The notes: generated by a model not told the origin, from the sequence alone. A DNA stretch of 64,000 nucleotides from Streptomyces sp. NBC_00286 (GCF_036173125.1 NZ_CP108054.1:2356001-2420000), one strand, 5' to 3'; counted from the first letter of the stretch, positions 17,559-26,054 are shown. A program made the numbers and translations.

Positions 17559-19007
17559 TCACTGGTGCTTGTAGTGCTGGATGGAGTCGTCCTTGGCCGC
17601 CTCGTCGGCGTACGCCTGGATCTTCTTGATCGCCTCGGCCGGGGTGAGCCGCCCGGCCATCATCTCGCCGAGACCACCGACGCCGATCTTCTCCTTCTGC
17701 AGCGCCACATACCAGTCCTGGAGGCGCGGGTTGACCACGTTCTCGCCGGCCTTCTCCAGGGCCGCGACACCGGACTTCAGGCCCGGGGTCAGCTCGATAC
17801 CGTCGGTGCCGCCGTTGAACGCGGACAGCGACTTGACGGACGTGGTGAAGTTCTTCGACGACTCCTCGCTGAGCATGATGCGCAGTTGCTCCATACCGCC
17901 ATCGGGGTTCTTGGCCTTGGCGGGGACGATGAAGGGCTCGCCGCCCGACGCCCAGATGGTGCCGAAGGGCATCTTGTCCGAGCTGTCGATTCCGCTGGGC
18001 GCGGACACCGCGAGGTCGAAGTCCTTCGGCATGGTCTTCGCCGCCTCGTTCTCCACCCACGAGCCGTTCGGGATGAACAGCGCCTTGCCCTCGGTCCAGG
18101 CGGTCTGCGACTGGATGTGGTCCAGACCCGGCGTGCCCTCGAGGATGTAGCCCTTCTTGTAGAGCTCGTAGTAGGCCTCGAAGCAGGTCTTGACCGCGGG
18201 GTGCTTCCAGGCGTTCGGCTCGAGGTTGTCGATGGCGTCGAGCGTCTCCGGGCCGCCGACCTTGGCGATCATCGGGTAGAGCGAGAAGGGGATGTAGTAC
18301 GGGTGCTTGCCCGCATACGTCCAGCCCGCGATGCCCTTCTTCTTCGCCTTCTCGCAGACCGCGAGCATCTCGTCCCAGGTCTCCGGGTACGTGGCGTCCA
18401 GCGAGTCCAGGGCCTTCTGCGAGTACCACACGCCGTACACCGTGTACGCGTAGTACATGATCCACACTGGGTCGCCGTCGAACTGGCCCATCTCGACGAT
18501 GCCGGGGCGCAGAGTGTCCCGGACCTTCTTGCTCGGGTCGTCGATGGACGGCGCGTCCAGCAGCGGGGTCAGGTCGGCGAGCTGCTTCTTGCCGACGAGG
18601 ACGCCCATGTCCATCTGCTCGGCACCGGAGTTGTCGATCAAGTCCGGCGGAGTGCCCTGGTTGAAGCGCGGCTGGAGAACCGACTGGATCTTCTGCGTGG
18701 CAGAGAACTTCACCTTCGCTTTGGGGAACTTCTCCTCGTAGACCGCCTTGGCGTCCTCGGCGTACTTCGTGCCGAAACCGCCGTCGAAGATGACGATCTC
18801 CAGCGGCGCGCTCTCGTTGACGGCGAGTGGGTTCTCCTTGGTCTTCTGGCCCTTCTCGACCTTGTCCTCGCCGCCGCCGTCACCGCTGGCGCACGCGGAC
18901 AGGAAGCTCATCGTGGGCACGGCGATGAGGCCGAGCGCTGCGGACCGCTTGATCAGATCGCGGCGGCCGACACCTTCACGGCCGCTGTGGGCGGAAGTGG
19001 ATCCCAT
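17559..19007 (-). CDS. ngcE: N-acetylglucosamine/chitobiose-binding lipoprotein
   Basis: 482 aa extracytoplasmic solute-binding protein. The N-terminus GRRDLIKRSAALGL has a twin-arginine pattern, followed by a lipobox LSACASG, so it is probably a Tat-exported lipoprotein. The mature part has the family-1 binding-protein fold (TPPDLIDNSGAEQMDMGVLV, ALFIPNGSWVENEAAKTMP). ATG at 19007 is taken as start, with GAGGAC upstream. The promoter carries a DasR-type site. In S. coelicolor the orthologous NgcEFG imports GlcNAc and chitobiose; the same is expected here. Confidence 0.87.
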   Translation of the reverse strand: MGSTSAHSGREGVGRRDLIKRSAALGLIAVPTMSFLSACASGDGGGEDKVEKGQKTKENPLAVNESAPLEIVIFDGGFGTKYAEDAKAVYEEKFPKAKVKFSATQKIQSVLQPRFNQGTPPDLIDNSGAEQMDMGVLVGKKQLADLTPLLDAPSIDDPSKKVRDTLRPGIVEMGQFDGDPVWIMYYAYTVYGVWYSQKALDSLDATYPETWDEMLAVCEKAKKKGIAGWTYAGKHPYYIPFSLYPMIAKVGGPETLDAIDNLEPNAWKHPAVKTCFEAYYELYKKGYILEGTPGLDHIQSQTAWTEGKALFIPNGSWVENEAAKTMPKDFDLAVSAPSGIDSSDKMPFGTIWASGGEPFIVPAKAKNPDGGMEQLRIMLSEESSKNFTTSVKSLSAFNGGTDGIELTPGLKSGVAALEKAGENVVNPRLQDWYVALQKEKIGVGGLGEMMAGRLTPAEAIKKIQAYADEAAKDDSIQHYKHQ

Positions 19008-19243
19008 GCTCAAGTCCTCGCCTTCTCCAGGACTCAGGCGGTGAACCGGATCCTCCCGGGCACCGCGATGATGTGCTCTGTTTTCCCGGCGACACATGGC
19101 CGAAAGCGGCTGCGTCACGGGCCGGACCCCCGGCCCTGAGGCCGGGTAGGACGACGTACTCGGTGCGCCCCTGCGAGGGGTGTCGATGGAACTCGGGTCA
19201 TGCTGGGACGCCCACGGACGAACGAGCCCTCCTGCGGACGCTG

Positions 19244-19259
19244 ACAGGTATAGTCCACT
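19244..19259 (-). promoter_or_regulatory. DasR responsive element (dre) upstream of ngcE
   Basis: ACAGGTATAGTCCACT agrees with the dre consensus ACTGGTCTAGACCACT at 13 of 16 positions. It overlaps the predicted -10 box of ngcE, the position expected for repression by the GlcNAc-6-phosphate-responsive regulator DasR. Confidence 0.75.
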
Positions 19260-19276
19260 TCCCGACGCGGGGGCAA
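19247..19276 (-). promoter_or_regulatory. predicted ngcEFG promoter
   Basis: On the minus strand TTGCCC (19271-19276) and CTATAC (19248-19253) are separated by 17 bases. This would give a leader of about 235 bases before ngcE. Confidence 0.5.
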
Positions 19277-19490
19277 GATCGAATGCAGCTTAGGTCGGCA
19301 CTCTTTCCCTAGTTGAGATCTCGCGGATATATGACACGCCATTGAATTTCCCGCGCGTCCGCCGAACCTCTCCTGACCTCGGCCAATTGAGCGATGCCGG
19401 CACCTTGCGGCTCTTCACATCGCATACGCCCCTTCCAACACCCTTGACACCACTGGCCACTTGACGCCCTACTGGACCCCGCACAGCGGA

Positions 19491-19506
19491 TTGACAACGT
19501 TGTCCA
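19491..19506 (+). promoter_or_regulatory. LacI-type operator overlapping a -35 box upstream of the GH92 gene
   Basis: TTGACAACGTTGTCCA contains the perfect 12-bp palindrome GACAACGTTGTC (19493-19504), and its first six bases are a consensus -35 (TTGACA). It ends 21 bases before the GH92 start codon. LacI-family sugar repressors bind such centrally CG-containing palindromes. The regulator is not in the window. Confidence 0.55.
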
Positions 19507-19527
19507 CTTCGCGAGGGATTCTGGTAG

Positions 19528-22500
19528 ATGCGGCACAGATCTCGGCACAGATGGGGTTCCACGGCACTTCTCGGAACGACGGCATTAGCACTGGTGGTGG
19601 CCTCGCAGGGCGCCGCCGTCGCCCGCCCGGTCCAAGCGGCGGCAGCAGACCGGGAGTTCACCTCTTCCTTCGAGGCGGACGATCCGGCCCCCGACTGGCT
19701 CAATACGGTCGATACGACACCTGACGGGACGAAACGCTCCTCGGGCGTGGACGGCGGCTTCAGCACCGGCATCCCCGGCAATGTCACCGAGCACGTCACC
19801 GACGTCCGCGCGAGCGCCGAGAACACCGGCGGCGGCGAGGTGAAGGAGAACCTCGTCGACGTCGAACCGAGCACCAAGTGGCTGACCTTCGCGCCCACCG
19901 GCTGGGCCGAGTTCGACCTGGACGCCCCGGTCAAGCTGGCCACCTACGCGCTGACCTCGGCCAACGACCACGACGAGCGCGACCCCGTGGACTGGACCCT
20001 GAAGGGCTCCACGGACGGCAAGGACTGGAAGACCCTCGACAGCCGCACCGGCGAATCCTTCGGCGAGCGCTTCCAGACGAAGTCGTACAACCTCGCCGAG
20101 CCGGCCGAGTACCAGCACTTCCGGCTCGACTTCACCAAGAACAACGGCGCCTCCGACGCCCTGCAACTCGCCGACGTGCAGTTCTCGACCGGCGGCGACG
20201 AGGAGCCCGTACCCAAGGACATGCTCTCCCTCGTGGACCGCGGCCCAAGCGGCTCCCCGACCGCGAAGGCGGGCGCCGGCTTCACCGGCAAGCGAGCCCT
20301 GCGCTACGCGGGCACCCACAAGGCGGACGGCCGCGCCTACTCGTACAACAAGGTCTTCGACGTCAACGTCCGCGTCGGGCGGAACACCGAGCTGGCGTAC
20401 CGGATCTTCCCGTCGATGGCGGACGGCGACCGCGACTACGCCGCCACCAACGCGTCCGTGGACCTGGCCTTCACCGACGGCACCTACCTGAGTGGCCTGC
20501 GCGCCACCGACCAGCACGGATTCGCGCTGACCCCGCAGGGGCAGGGCGCCGCCAAGGTCCTGTACGTCAACCAGTGGAACAACGTCGCCTCACGGATCGG
20601 GTCGGTCGCGGCCGGCAAGACGGTGGACCGGATCCTGGTCGCGTACGACTCCCCCAAGGGCCCCGCGAAGTTCCGCGGCTGGCTGGACGACGTGGCGCTG
20701 CGGTCCGTAGCTCCCGAGAAGCCCAAGGCGCATCTGTCCGACTACGCGCTGACGACCCGCGGCACCAACTCCAGCAGCGCCTTCTCGCGCGGCAACAACT
20801 TCCCCGCCACGGCCGTGCCGCATGGCTTCAACTTCTGGACGCCGGTCACCAACGCGGGCTCGCTCAGCTGGCTGTACGACTACGCACGTGCGAACAACGC
20901 GGACAACCTGCCGACCATCCAGGCGTTCAGCGCCAGCCACGAACCCAGCCCCTGGATGGGCGACCGGCAGACCTTCCAGGTGATGCCGTCGGCCGCCTCC
21001 GGCACCCCGGACACGGGACGTGAGGCCCGGGAGCTCGCCTTCCGGCACGGGAACGAGACGGCACGCCCGTACTACTACGGAGTCCGCTTCGAGAACGGCC
21101 TCAAGGCCGAAATGGCGCCCACGGATCACGCGGCGGCCCTCCGCTTCACCTACCCCGGTGACGACGCGAGCGTGCTCTTCGACAACGTCACCGACCAGGC
21201 GGGCCTGACCCTGGACAAGGAGAACGGGACCGTCACCGGCTACTCGGACGTGAAGTCCGGACTGTCGACGGGCGCGACACGGCTCTTCGTGTACGGAACC
21301 TTCGACGCACCCGTGACCGACGGAGACGCGTCCGGAGTCAAGGGCCATCTGCGCTTCGACGCGGGCCCCGACCGCACCGTGACTCTCCGCCTGGCGACCT
21401 CGCTCATCAGCGTCGACCAGGCCAAGGACAACCTCCGCCAGGAGATCCCCGACGGCACGTCCTTCGACACGGTCAAGTCGCGCGCCCAGAAACAGTGGGA
21501 CCGGATCCTCGGCAAGGTGGAGGTGGAAGGCGCGACGCCGGACCAGCTGACGACGCTGTACTCCAGCCTCTACCGGCTGTACCTGTATCCCAACTCCGGC
21601 TTCGAGAAGGTGGGGTCGAAGTACCAGTACGCCTCCCCCTTCTCGCCGATGCCCGGCCCGGACACCCCGACGCACACCGGGGCGAAGATCGTCGACGGCA
21701 AGGTGTACGTCAACAATGGCTTCTGGGACACGTATCGGACGACCTGGCCGGCGTACTCGCTGCTGACGCCAGGTCAGGCGGGCGAGATGGTCGACGGTTT
21801 CGTGCAGCACTACAAGGACGGCGGCTGGACCTCGCGCTGGTCCTCGCCCGGGTACGCGGATCTGATGACCGGCACGTCCTCGGATGTGGCGTTCGCCGAC
21901 GCGTACGTCAAGGGCGTCGACTTCGACGCCAAGTCGGCGTACGAGGCGGCCCTGAAGAACGCGACCGTGGTCCCGCCCTCGTCCGGAGTCGGCCGCAAGG
22001 GGATGGGCACCTCGCCGTTCCTCGGCTACACGAGCACCGACACCAAAGAGGGCCTGTCGTGGGCGCTCGAGGGCTACCTCAACGACTACGGCATCGCGAA
22101 GATGGGCCAGGCCCTCTACAAGAAGACGGGCGAGAAGCGCTACAGAGAGGAGTCGGAGTACTTCCTCGACCGGGCCCAGGACTACGTCAACCTCTTCGAT
22201 GACAAGGCCGGTTTCTTCCAGGGCCGTAACGAGAAGGGCGACTGGCGGGTCGAGTCCGCCAAGTACGACCCGCGCGTGTGGGGTTACGACTACACCGAGA
22301 CGAACGGCTGGGGTTACGCCTTCACCGCACCCCAGGACTCCCGTGGCCTGGCGAACCTGTATGGGGGACGGTCGGGGCTCGCGGAGAAGCTGGACGAGTA
22401 CTTCGCCACGCCCGAGACGGCATCGCCGGAGTTCGTCGGCTCGTACGGCGGCGTCATCCATGAGATGACCGAGGCACGAGACGTACGGATGGGCATGTAC

Positions 22501-23334
22501 GGCCACTCCAACCAGGTTGCCCACCACGTCAACTACATGTACGACGCGGCCGGCCAGCCCTGGAAGACCCAGAAGAACGTCCGCGAGGTGCTGTCGCGCC
22601 TGTACACCGGCAGCGAGATCGGGCAGGGCTACCACGGCGACGAGGACAACGGCGAGCAGTCGGCCTGGTTCCTGTTCTCCGCGCTGGGCTTCTATCCGCT
22701 CGTGATGGGCAGCGGCGAATACGCTGTCGGCTCCCCGCTGTTCACCAAGGCGACGGTCCATCTGGACAACGGCAGGGACCTGGTCATCAAGGCGCCCAAG
22801 AACAGCGCGAAGAACGTGTACGTACAGGGGTTGAAGGTCAACGGCCGTACGTGGACGTCGACTTCACTCCCCCACTCGCTGATCTCCCGCGGCGGGGTTC
22901 TGGAGTTCGACATGGGCCCGAAGCCGTCGTCGTGGGGCACGGGGAAGAACGCGGCGCCGCCGTCGATCACGGATGACGGCAAGGTGCCGTCGCCACGGGC
23001 CGATGTCATCGAGGGGGAAGGGTCGTTGTTCGACAACACGTCGGCGACGGCCGGTTCCGCGGCCTCCATCGATCTCCCAATCGCCAAGGGGGCGAAGGCA
23101 GTTCAGTACACGCTCACGTCGTCGGATCGGGCGAAGGCTCCGAAGGGCTGGGTCCTCCAGGGCTCCTCCGACGACGGCAGTACGTGGAAGGACCTCGACA
23201 AACGCTCCGGCGAGTCCTTCGCCTGGGACAAGCAGACGCGCGCGTTCTCGATCGCCAAGCCGGGAACGTACGAGCGCTATCGGCTGGTCCTCGATGGCGA
23301 GGCGACGCTGGCGGAGGTGGAGTTGCTGGCCTGA
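19528..23334 (+). CDS. secreted GH92 family alpha-mannosidase with discoidin-like domains
   Basis: 1268 aa exported glycosidase. The signal peptide is at 1-35 (STALLGTTALALVVASQGAAVA). A discoidin (F5/8 C)-like domain lies at about 90-230, then the GH92 N-terminal beta-sandwich and (alpha/alpha)6 catalytic domain at about 380-1130, with RGNNFPATAVPHGFNFW, NNGFWDTYRTTWPAYSL and the catalytic acidic motif YHGDEDNGEQSAW near residue 1038. A second discoidin-like domain closes the protein (about 1160-1268). GH92 enzymes are calcium-dependent exo-alpha-mannosidases acting on fungal or yeast mannans and N-glycans. It diverges from ngcEFG and fits a fungal-wall scavenging theme. Linkage specificity cannot be read from sequence. 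Confidence 0.88.
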   Translation: MRHRSRHRWGSTALLGTTALALVVASQGAAVARPVQAAAADREFTSSFEADDPAPDWLNTVDTTPDGTKRSSGVDGGFSTGIPGNVTEHVTDVRASAENTGGGEVKENLVDVEPSTKWLTFAPTGWAEFDLDAPVKLATYALTSANDHDERDPVDWTLKGSTDGKDWKTLDSRTGESFGERFQTKSYNLAEPAEYQHFRLDFTKNNGASDALQLADVQFSTGGDEEPVPKDMLSLVDRGPSGSPTAKAGAGFTGKRALRYAGTHKADGRAYSYNKVFDVNVRVGRNTELAYRIFPSMADGDRDYAATNASVDLAFTDGTYLSGLRATDQHGFALTPQGQGAAKVLYVNQWNNVASRIGSVAAGKTVDRILVAYDSPKGPAKFRGWLDDVALRSVAPEKPKAHLSDYALTTRGTNSSSAFSRGNNFPATAVPHGFNFWTPVTNAGSLSWLYDYARANNADNLPTIQAFSASHEPSPWMGDRQTFQVMPSAASGTPDTGREARELAFRHGNETARPYYYGVRFENGLKAEMAPTDHAAALRFTYPGDDASVLFDNVTDQAGLTLDKENGTVTGYSDVKSGLSTGATRLFVYGTFDAPVTDGDASGVKGHLRFDAGPDRTVTLRLATSLISVDQAKDNLRQEIPDGTSFDTVKSRAQKQWDRILGKVEVEGATPDQLTTLYSSLYRLYLYPNSGFEKVGSKYQYASPFSPMPGPDTPTHTGAKIVDGKVYVNNGFWDTYRTTWPAYSLLTPGQAGEMVDGFVQHYKDGGWTSRWSSPGYADLMTGTSSDVAFADAYVKGVDFDAKSAYEAALKNATVVPPSSGVGRKGMGTSPFLGYTSTDTKEGLSWALEGYLNDYGIAKMGQALYKKTGEKRYREESEYFLDRAQDYVNLFDDKAGFFQGRNEKGDWRVESAKYDPRVWGYDYTETNGWGYAFTAPQDSRGLANLYGGRSGLAEKLDEYFATPETASPEFVGSYGGVIHEMTEARDVRMGMYGHSNQVAHHVNYMYDAAGQPWKTQKNVREVLSRLYTGSEIGQGYHGDEDNGEQSAWFLFSALGFYPLVMGSGEYAVGSPLFTKATVHLDNGRDLVIKAPKNSAKNVYVQGLKVNGRTWTSTSLPHSLISRGGVLEFDMGPKPSSWGTGKNAAPPSITDDGKVPSPRADVIEGEGSLFDNTSATAGSAASIDLPIAKGAKAVQYTLTSSDRAKAPKGWVLQGSSDDGSTWKDLDKRSGESFAWDKQTRAFSIAKPGTYERYRLVLDGEATLAEVELLA

Positions 23335-23363
23335 CGAGCGCCGGGACAATCCCCCCACGGGAA

Positions 23364-23396
23364 GGGCGGGCGCGGAGAGAGTCTCCGCGCCCGCCC
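23364..23396. terminator. bidirectional hairpin terminator between the GH92 gene and vapC
   Basis: A 15-bp perfect stem (23364-23378 with 23382-23396) and GAG loop lie between two converging genes. Confidence 0.85.
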
Positions 23397-23407
23397 CCTG
23401 TACTCGG

Positions 23408-23827
23408 TCAATTGCGAGGGCCGTCGTGGACGTTGTGCTGGCTCAGTTCCACAGCGAACCGGGACGCCGTGACGAAGTCGGCGTCGTCATGGAGAACGAC
23501 GAGTCCGTGGTGGGCCGCCGTTGCGCAGATCTGGAGGTCGACGGCCGAGAGTGCCCTGTGCGCACCTTGGTCTGCTGCCCGCTCCTGGAAGGCGCTGACC
23601 CATTGGCCTGCGCTCTTGGCTACGGAAACATCGTCGTAGAGGTCTGCGAACATGTCGCTGAACGCTCTGTACTCCTTGGAGTCACGTGCGGACCGGAGGA
23701 ACTCCGCTCGCTGCGGGTAGCAGGAGAGAACGTCTCCGTCCATGACCACCGGTCTCCATGCCTCATGAAGCTCGCGGTCCCGGAGCAGGCGCCACAGCGC
23801 CGAGGAATCGAGCAGGTAGCGCATCAC
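23408..23827 (-). CDS. vapC: VapC-family PIN-domain toxin
   Basis: 139 aa. PIN-domain acidic residues are visible: Asp in YLLDSSAL (residue 7), Glu in QRAEFLRSA (about 42), Asp in SAVDLQICATAA (about 97) and the DDADF motif near 116. VapC toxins are Mg-dependent ribonucleases, often cutting tRNA or rRNA. The ATG overlaps the stop of the upstream vapB (ATGA), the classic arrangement of type II modules. Confidence 0.85.
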   Translation of the reverse strand: MMRYLLDSSALWRLLRDRELHEAWRPVVMDGDVLSCYPQRAEFLRSARDSKEYRAFSDMFADLYDDVSVAKSAGQWVSAFQERAADQGAHRALSAVDLQICATAAHHGLVVLHDDADFVTASRFAVELSQHNVHDGPRN

Positions 23828-24048
23828 GGACGTACAGCCTTCTTGTCCGCGCGGTGAGCCTGCTCGGCTCCCTCGATGTCCCAGTCCTGGGCCATCTCGA
23901 AATATCTGTCGTACGCCGCTGCTCGAGCCAGTCGCTTGTTGTACGCCTCCAGTGCCGCTGCCACCGCGGCCGTCTTGGTCCGGTGGCCGCCCAGGCGTTT
24001 GGCTGTCTCCAGGGATTCATCGTCGATATCGATGTGGGTGAGCGCCAC
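23824..24048 (-). CDS. vapB: VapB-family antitoxin
   Basis: 74 aa. N-terminal ALTHIDIDDESLETAKRLGG plus KTAAVAAALEAY is the ribbon-helix-helix-like DNA-binding pattern of VapB (DUF2191-type) antitoxins; the acidic C-terminus should bind VapC. GTG at 24048 is chosen because GGAGG lies about 5 bases upstream. ATG at 24069 and GTG/ATG positions up to 24108 are open alternatives but would cover the operator repeats. Confidence 0.8.
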   Translation of the reverse strand: MALTHIDIDDESLETAKRLGGHRTKTAAVAAALEAYNKRLARAAAYDRYFEMAQDWDIEGAEQAHRADKKAVRP

Positions 24049-24061
24049 CGAGACCTCCCGA

Positions 24062-24107
24062 ATGTACATATCGACGCTACGACGGTGCGCATTATTGTAC
24101 ATCGACA
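24062..24107 (-). promoter_or_regulatory. repeat pair upstream of vapBC, likely autoregulatory operator
   Basis: On the minus strand the motif GTCGATGTACA and its variant GTCGATATGTACA occur about 30 bases apart, each holding a TGTACA palindrome. Paired repeats in front of the antitoxin gene are typical VapBC autorepression sites. Confidence 0.5.
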
Positions 24108-24195
24108 CAGAGCGTCAACGCCTGAAGGTCATCGCTGGGGGGCGGACCCGGTGGCCGATGGCTGTCACCGACACCGGGCCCGCCCGAGCGGAGGT

Positions 24196-25275
24196 TCAGC
24201 CGACCCGGCAAGGCAGGGTCGCCGTTGCGTCACCCCCCGAGCCCTCGACCGTGTACCCGAACGTCGTGCTCTCCCCCGGATCCAGCGAGCCGTTCCAGTC
24301 GACGTTGTGGACCATCACGTTCTGCCCGCTGTACGTCGCATTGCCGCTCCAGAGGCTCTCGACCTTCTGGCCGCTGGGCAGCGTCCAGTCGACCATCCAG
24401 CCGAGCATCGAGACGTCGCCGGAGTTGGTGACGGTCACCTCGGACTGGTAGCCGCCGTTCCAGCTGCCCGTCGTCTTGCGGGTGGCCGTGCAGGTGCCCT
24501 GCACCGGCTCGGTGGGATTGCCGGGCTCGCGGATGCCCGTGACCTCGCCGTTTCCGCCGTCGAAGACGACGTCGGAGCAGGAGTAGAAGGTCTCCTGGCT
24601 GTCGGAGCGCTGCCAGACCATGTAGATGATGTGGCGTCCGTCCTTGCCCTCCGGAAGCTTGCCGGACCAGGAGTAGTTGGCCTCGACCGTGCCCGGGGAG
24701 CCGTTGAGCGGCGGGTGGTCGACACTCAGGAACGGCCGTTCCTCCATGTCGTTCCAGGTGAGCGGCTTGGTCGGGTCGAAGCCGTCCTTGGTGATGTAGA
24801 CGTAGAACCAACCCGGGTGCGCGGCCCATGCGTTGTACGAAAAGTCGACGGTCGCGCCCGAGGTCAGGTGGGTCAACGGCCACTTGTCGCTCGGGGTGTT
24901 GAAGCCGGTGAAGTTGGTGTTGCCGCCGCTGCACAGCTCGCCGTCGGGCACGAAACCGCGGGTGCGGCCGGCGCCGTCCGAGCGCAGTACGGAGAACCAG
25001 TTGTAGAACGGCGTCGTGCCGCTGACCTGCTGCGCCGCCTTGCAGGCCGGGTTCACGGGCTTGATCTCACCGGTGTCGGTCAGGCCGTCCTGCCAGCACA
25101 GGAAGGTTCGGCTGCCGGGTTTCATGGGGGTGCCGTGGGCCTCCGCCTCGCCGCCGGACGCGACCACGAGGCCGAGTGCGGGGGCGGTGACGACGAGGGC
25201 GAGCAGCACAAGTAGCCATGCTCTGAAGCGAGTTGATGCCGCTAAGGGCAGTAATCGAGGATTTCGAGGACTCAT
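24196..25275 (-). CDS. secreted AA10 lytic polysaccharide monooxygenase with CBM2
   Basis: 359 aa copper enzyme that oxidatively cleaves crystalline polysaccharide. The signal peptide ends before His47 (AEA|HGTPMKPGSR), which becomes the N-terminal residue of the copper 'histidine brace'; the second His is in AWAAHPGWFYVYI. The AA10 catalytic domain covers about 47-245, and a CBM2 domain with surface Trp residues (GSWNGGYQSEVTVTN, LGWMVDWTLPSGQ) covers about 258-359. The SRTFLCWQDG and CSGGNTNFTGF segments recall the cellulose-active CelS2-like branch rather than chitin-active enzymes, and the perfect CebR-type box upstream agrees. Start ATG 25275, with AAGGGA 11 bases upstream. Confidence 0.9.
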   Translation of the reverse strand: MSPRNPRLLPLAASTRFRAWLLVLLALVVTAPALGLVVASGGEAEAHGTPMKPGSRTFLCWQDGLTDTGEIKPVNPACKAAQQVSGTTPFYNWFSVLRSDGAGRTRGFVPDGELCSGGNTNFTGFNTPSDKWPLTHLTSGATVDFSYNAWAAHPGWFYVYITKDGFDPTKPLTWNDMEERPFLSVDHPPLNGSPGTVEANYSWSGKLPEGKDGRHIIYMVWQRSDSQETFYSCSDVVFDGGNGEVTGIREPGNPTEPVQGTCTATRKTTGSWNGGYQSEVTVTNSGDVSMLGWMVDWTLPSGQKVESLWSGNATYSGQNVMVHNVDWNGSLDPGESTTFGYTVEGSGGDATATLPCRVG

Positions 25276-25397
25276 GACGACGTACGTCCCTTCGCGCTGC
25301 GGATGTGGGGTCGCTGCGGTTCTCTGAGGACGTGCGGGTGAGGTGGGAGGGCCCCGGTGGTTCGGGCAGGTTCCGGTCTGCCTTTCCACGAGTCTGA

Positions 25398-25411
25398 TGG
25401 GAGCGCTCCCA
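25398..25411 (-). promoter_or_regulatory. CebR-type operator upstream of the LPMO gene
   Basis: TGGGAGCGCTCCCA is a perfect 14-bp palindrome identical to the known binding box of CebR, the cellobiose/cellotriose-responsive LacI repressor of Streptomyces cellulase genes. It lies just downstream of the predicted -10 box. Confidence 0.88.
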
Positions 25412-25425
25412 CCTCACTCAGGGGG

Positions 25426-25454
25426 AAAGTAGCGCCGAGCGGCGCGTTTGTAAA
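25426..25454 (-). promoter_or_regulatory. predicted LPMO promoter
   Basis: Minus-strand TTTACA (25449-25454) and TACTTT (25426-25431) are separated by 17 bases. The CebR box begins 15 bases beyond the -10, so a bound repressor would block the start site. Confidence 0.6.
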
Positions 25455-25475
25455 CGCCTGGCGCACAAGCTGCCG

Positions 25476-25528
25476 TACGGCAAAGGGCCGCACACCTGCT
25501 ACCAGGGATGCGGCCCTCAACTGCCGTA
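25476..25528 (-). terminator. hairpin following the aconitase-tail remnant
   Basis: Outer arms TACGGCA/TGCCGTA (25476-25482, 25522-25528) and inner arms AGGGCCGCA/TGCGGCCCT (25484-25492, 25509-25517) form a two-part stem. It begins 11 bases past the TAG of the acnA-tail remnant on the minus strand, so it may be the original acnA terminator. Confidence 0.7.
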
Positions 25529-25538
25529 CCGAATCCGC

Positions 25539-25577
25539 CTACTTGCGGATCAGCGAGCGCAGCACGTACTGAGACAT
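25539..25577 (-). pseudogene. duplicated 3' end of an aconitase gene (possible attachment-site copy)
   Basis: Minus-strand codons give MSQYVLRSLIRK followed by TAG. QYVLR is identical to the C-terminus of the intact AcnA in this window ([14 protein letters not shown]), on the same strand. At DNA level GCGCAGCACGTACTG (25557-25571) matches acnA positions 46630-46644 at 14 of 15 bases. The frame is closed upstream by a stop, so no full gene exists here. I read it as the original acnA tail left behind when the island entered. Chance similarity is unlikely, given the strand, the frame, the terminator and the location exactly where the backbone resumes. Confidence 0.65.
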
Positions 25578-25607
25578 GCTTCGATTGCCGTTCTTAACCC
25601 TATTCAC

Positions 25608-26054
25608 CGCCGCCGTTTGACCTCACTCTCGGCCAACCACACAAAACGCCTGGTCAGAGGCGTGCCGAGGGATACAAATAGGCACTGACTCTCAGTTGGT
25701 GAAGCACCTCAGTTCACATGCTTCGGTCGCGGTACTTGAGATCGCCACCTCCCCTGAAATCCGACGTTGCGATCGACCCGGGGTCCGAGCCGAGGTTCTG
25801 CGCTTGGCACCGGCTTCGTCGGTCATGGGTGGGCATGGCAGCGCTGCTGCGGGCAGGCGAAGACCAGTCGTCCTGAGCGAAACCGACGCGTTCGGCTGAC
25901 GAGTCGAGAGCGGCTCGTACGTGAGGAAGGAGGCTGTCGGTGTGAGGTCTCAGGAGATGCTTAACCGTTTGTGCTCCGGACATGGTTGACACGTTCGGCT
26001 GAACGTCCGCTATCCCCCAACTGCCGGTGCGGCAGGGGTGCTTCCGTCTGAGTC
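25608..26054. other. left margin of the island without genes
   Basis: Apart from the acnA-tail-like segment at 25694-25745 I see no gene. The stretch 25980-26010 contains GTTCGGCTGAAC and the sequence leading into the IS481 remnant, but no clear IS end. Confidence 0.4.
25694..25745 (-). repeat. second, degraded acnA-tail-like segment
   Basis: AGTTGGTGAAGCAC (25694-25707) matches the acnA tail AGTTGGCGAAGCAC (46625-46638) at 13 of 14 bases in the same orientation, and weaker similarity continues to about 25745. The minus-strand translation has VLHQL where AcnA has VLRQL. It also resembles 25561-25600 (shared ACATGCTTCG and flanking bases). It may mark a further integration junction. Confidence 0.5.

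Noticed and set aside
25714..25992. Minus-strand frame of about 90 codons at the island's left margin
   Set aside because: No family resemblance, atypical composition, overlaps the acnA-tail-like segment; treated as non-coding.
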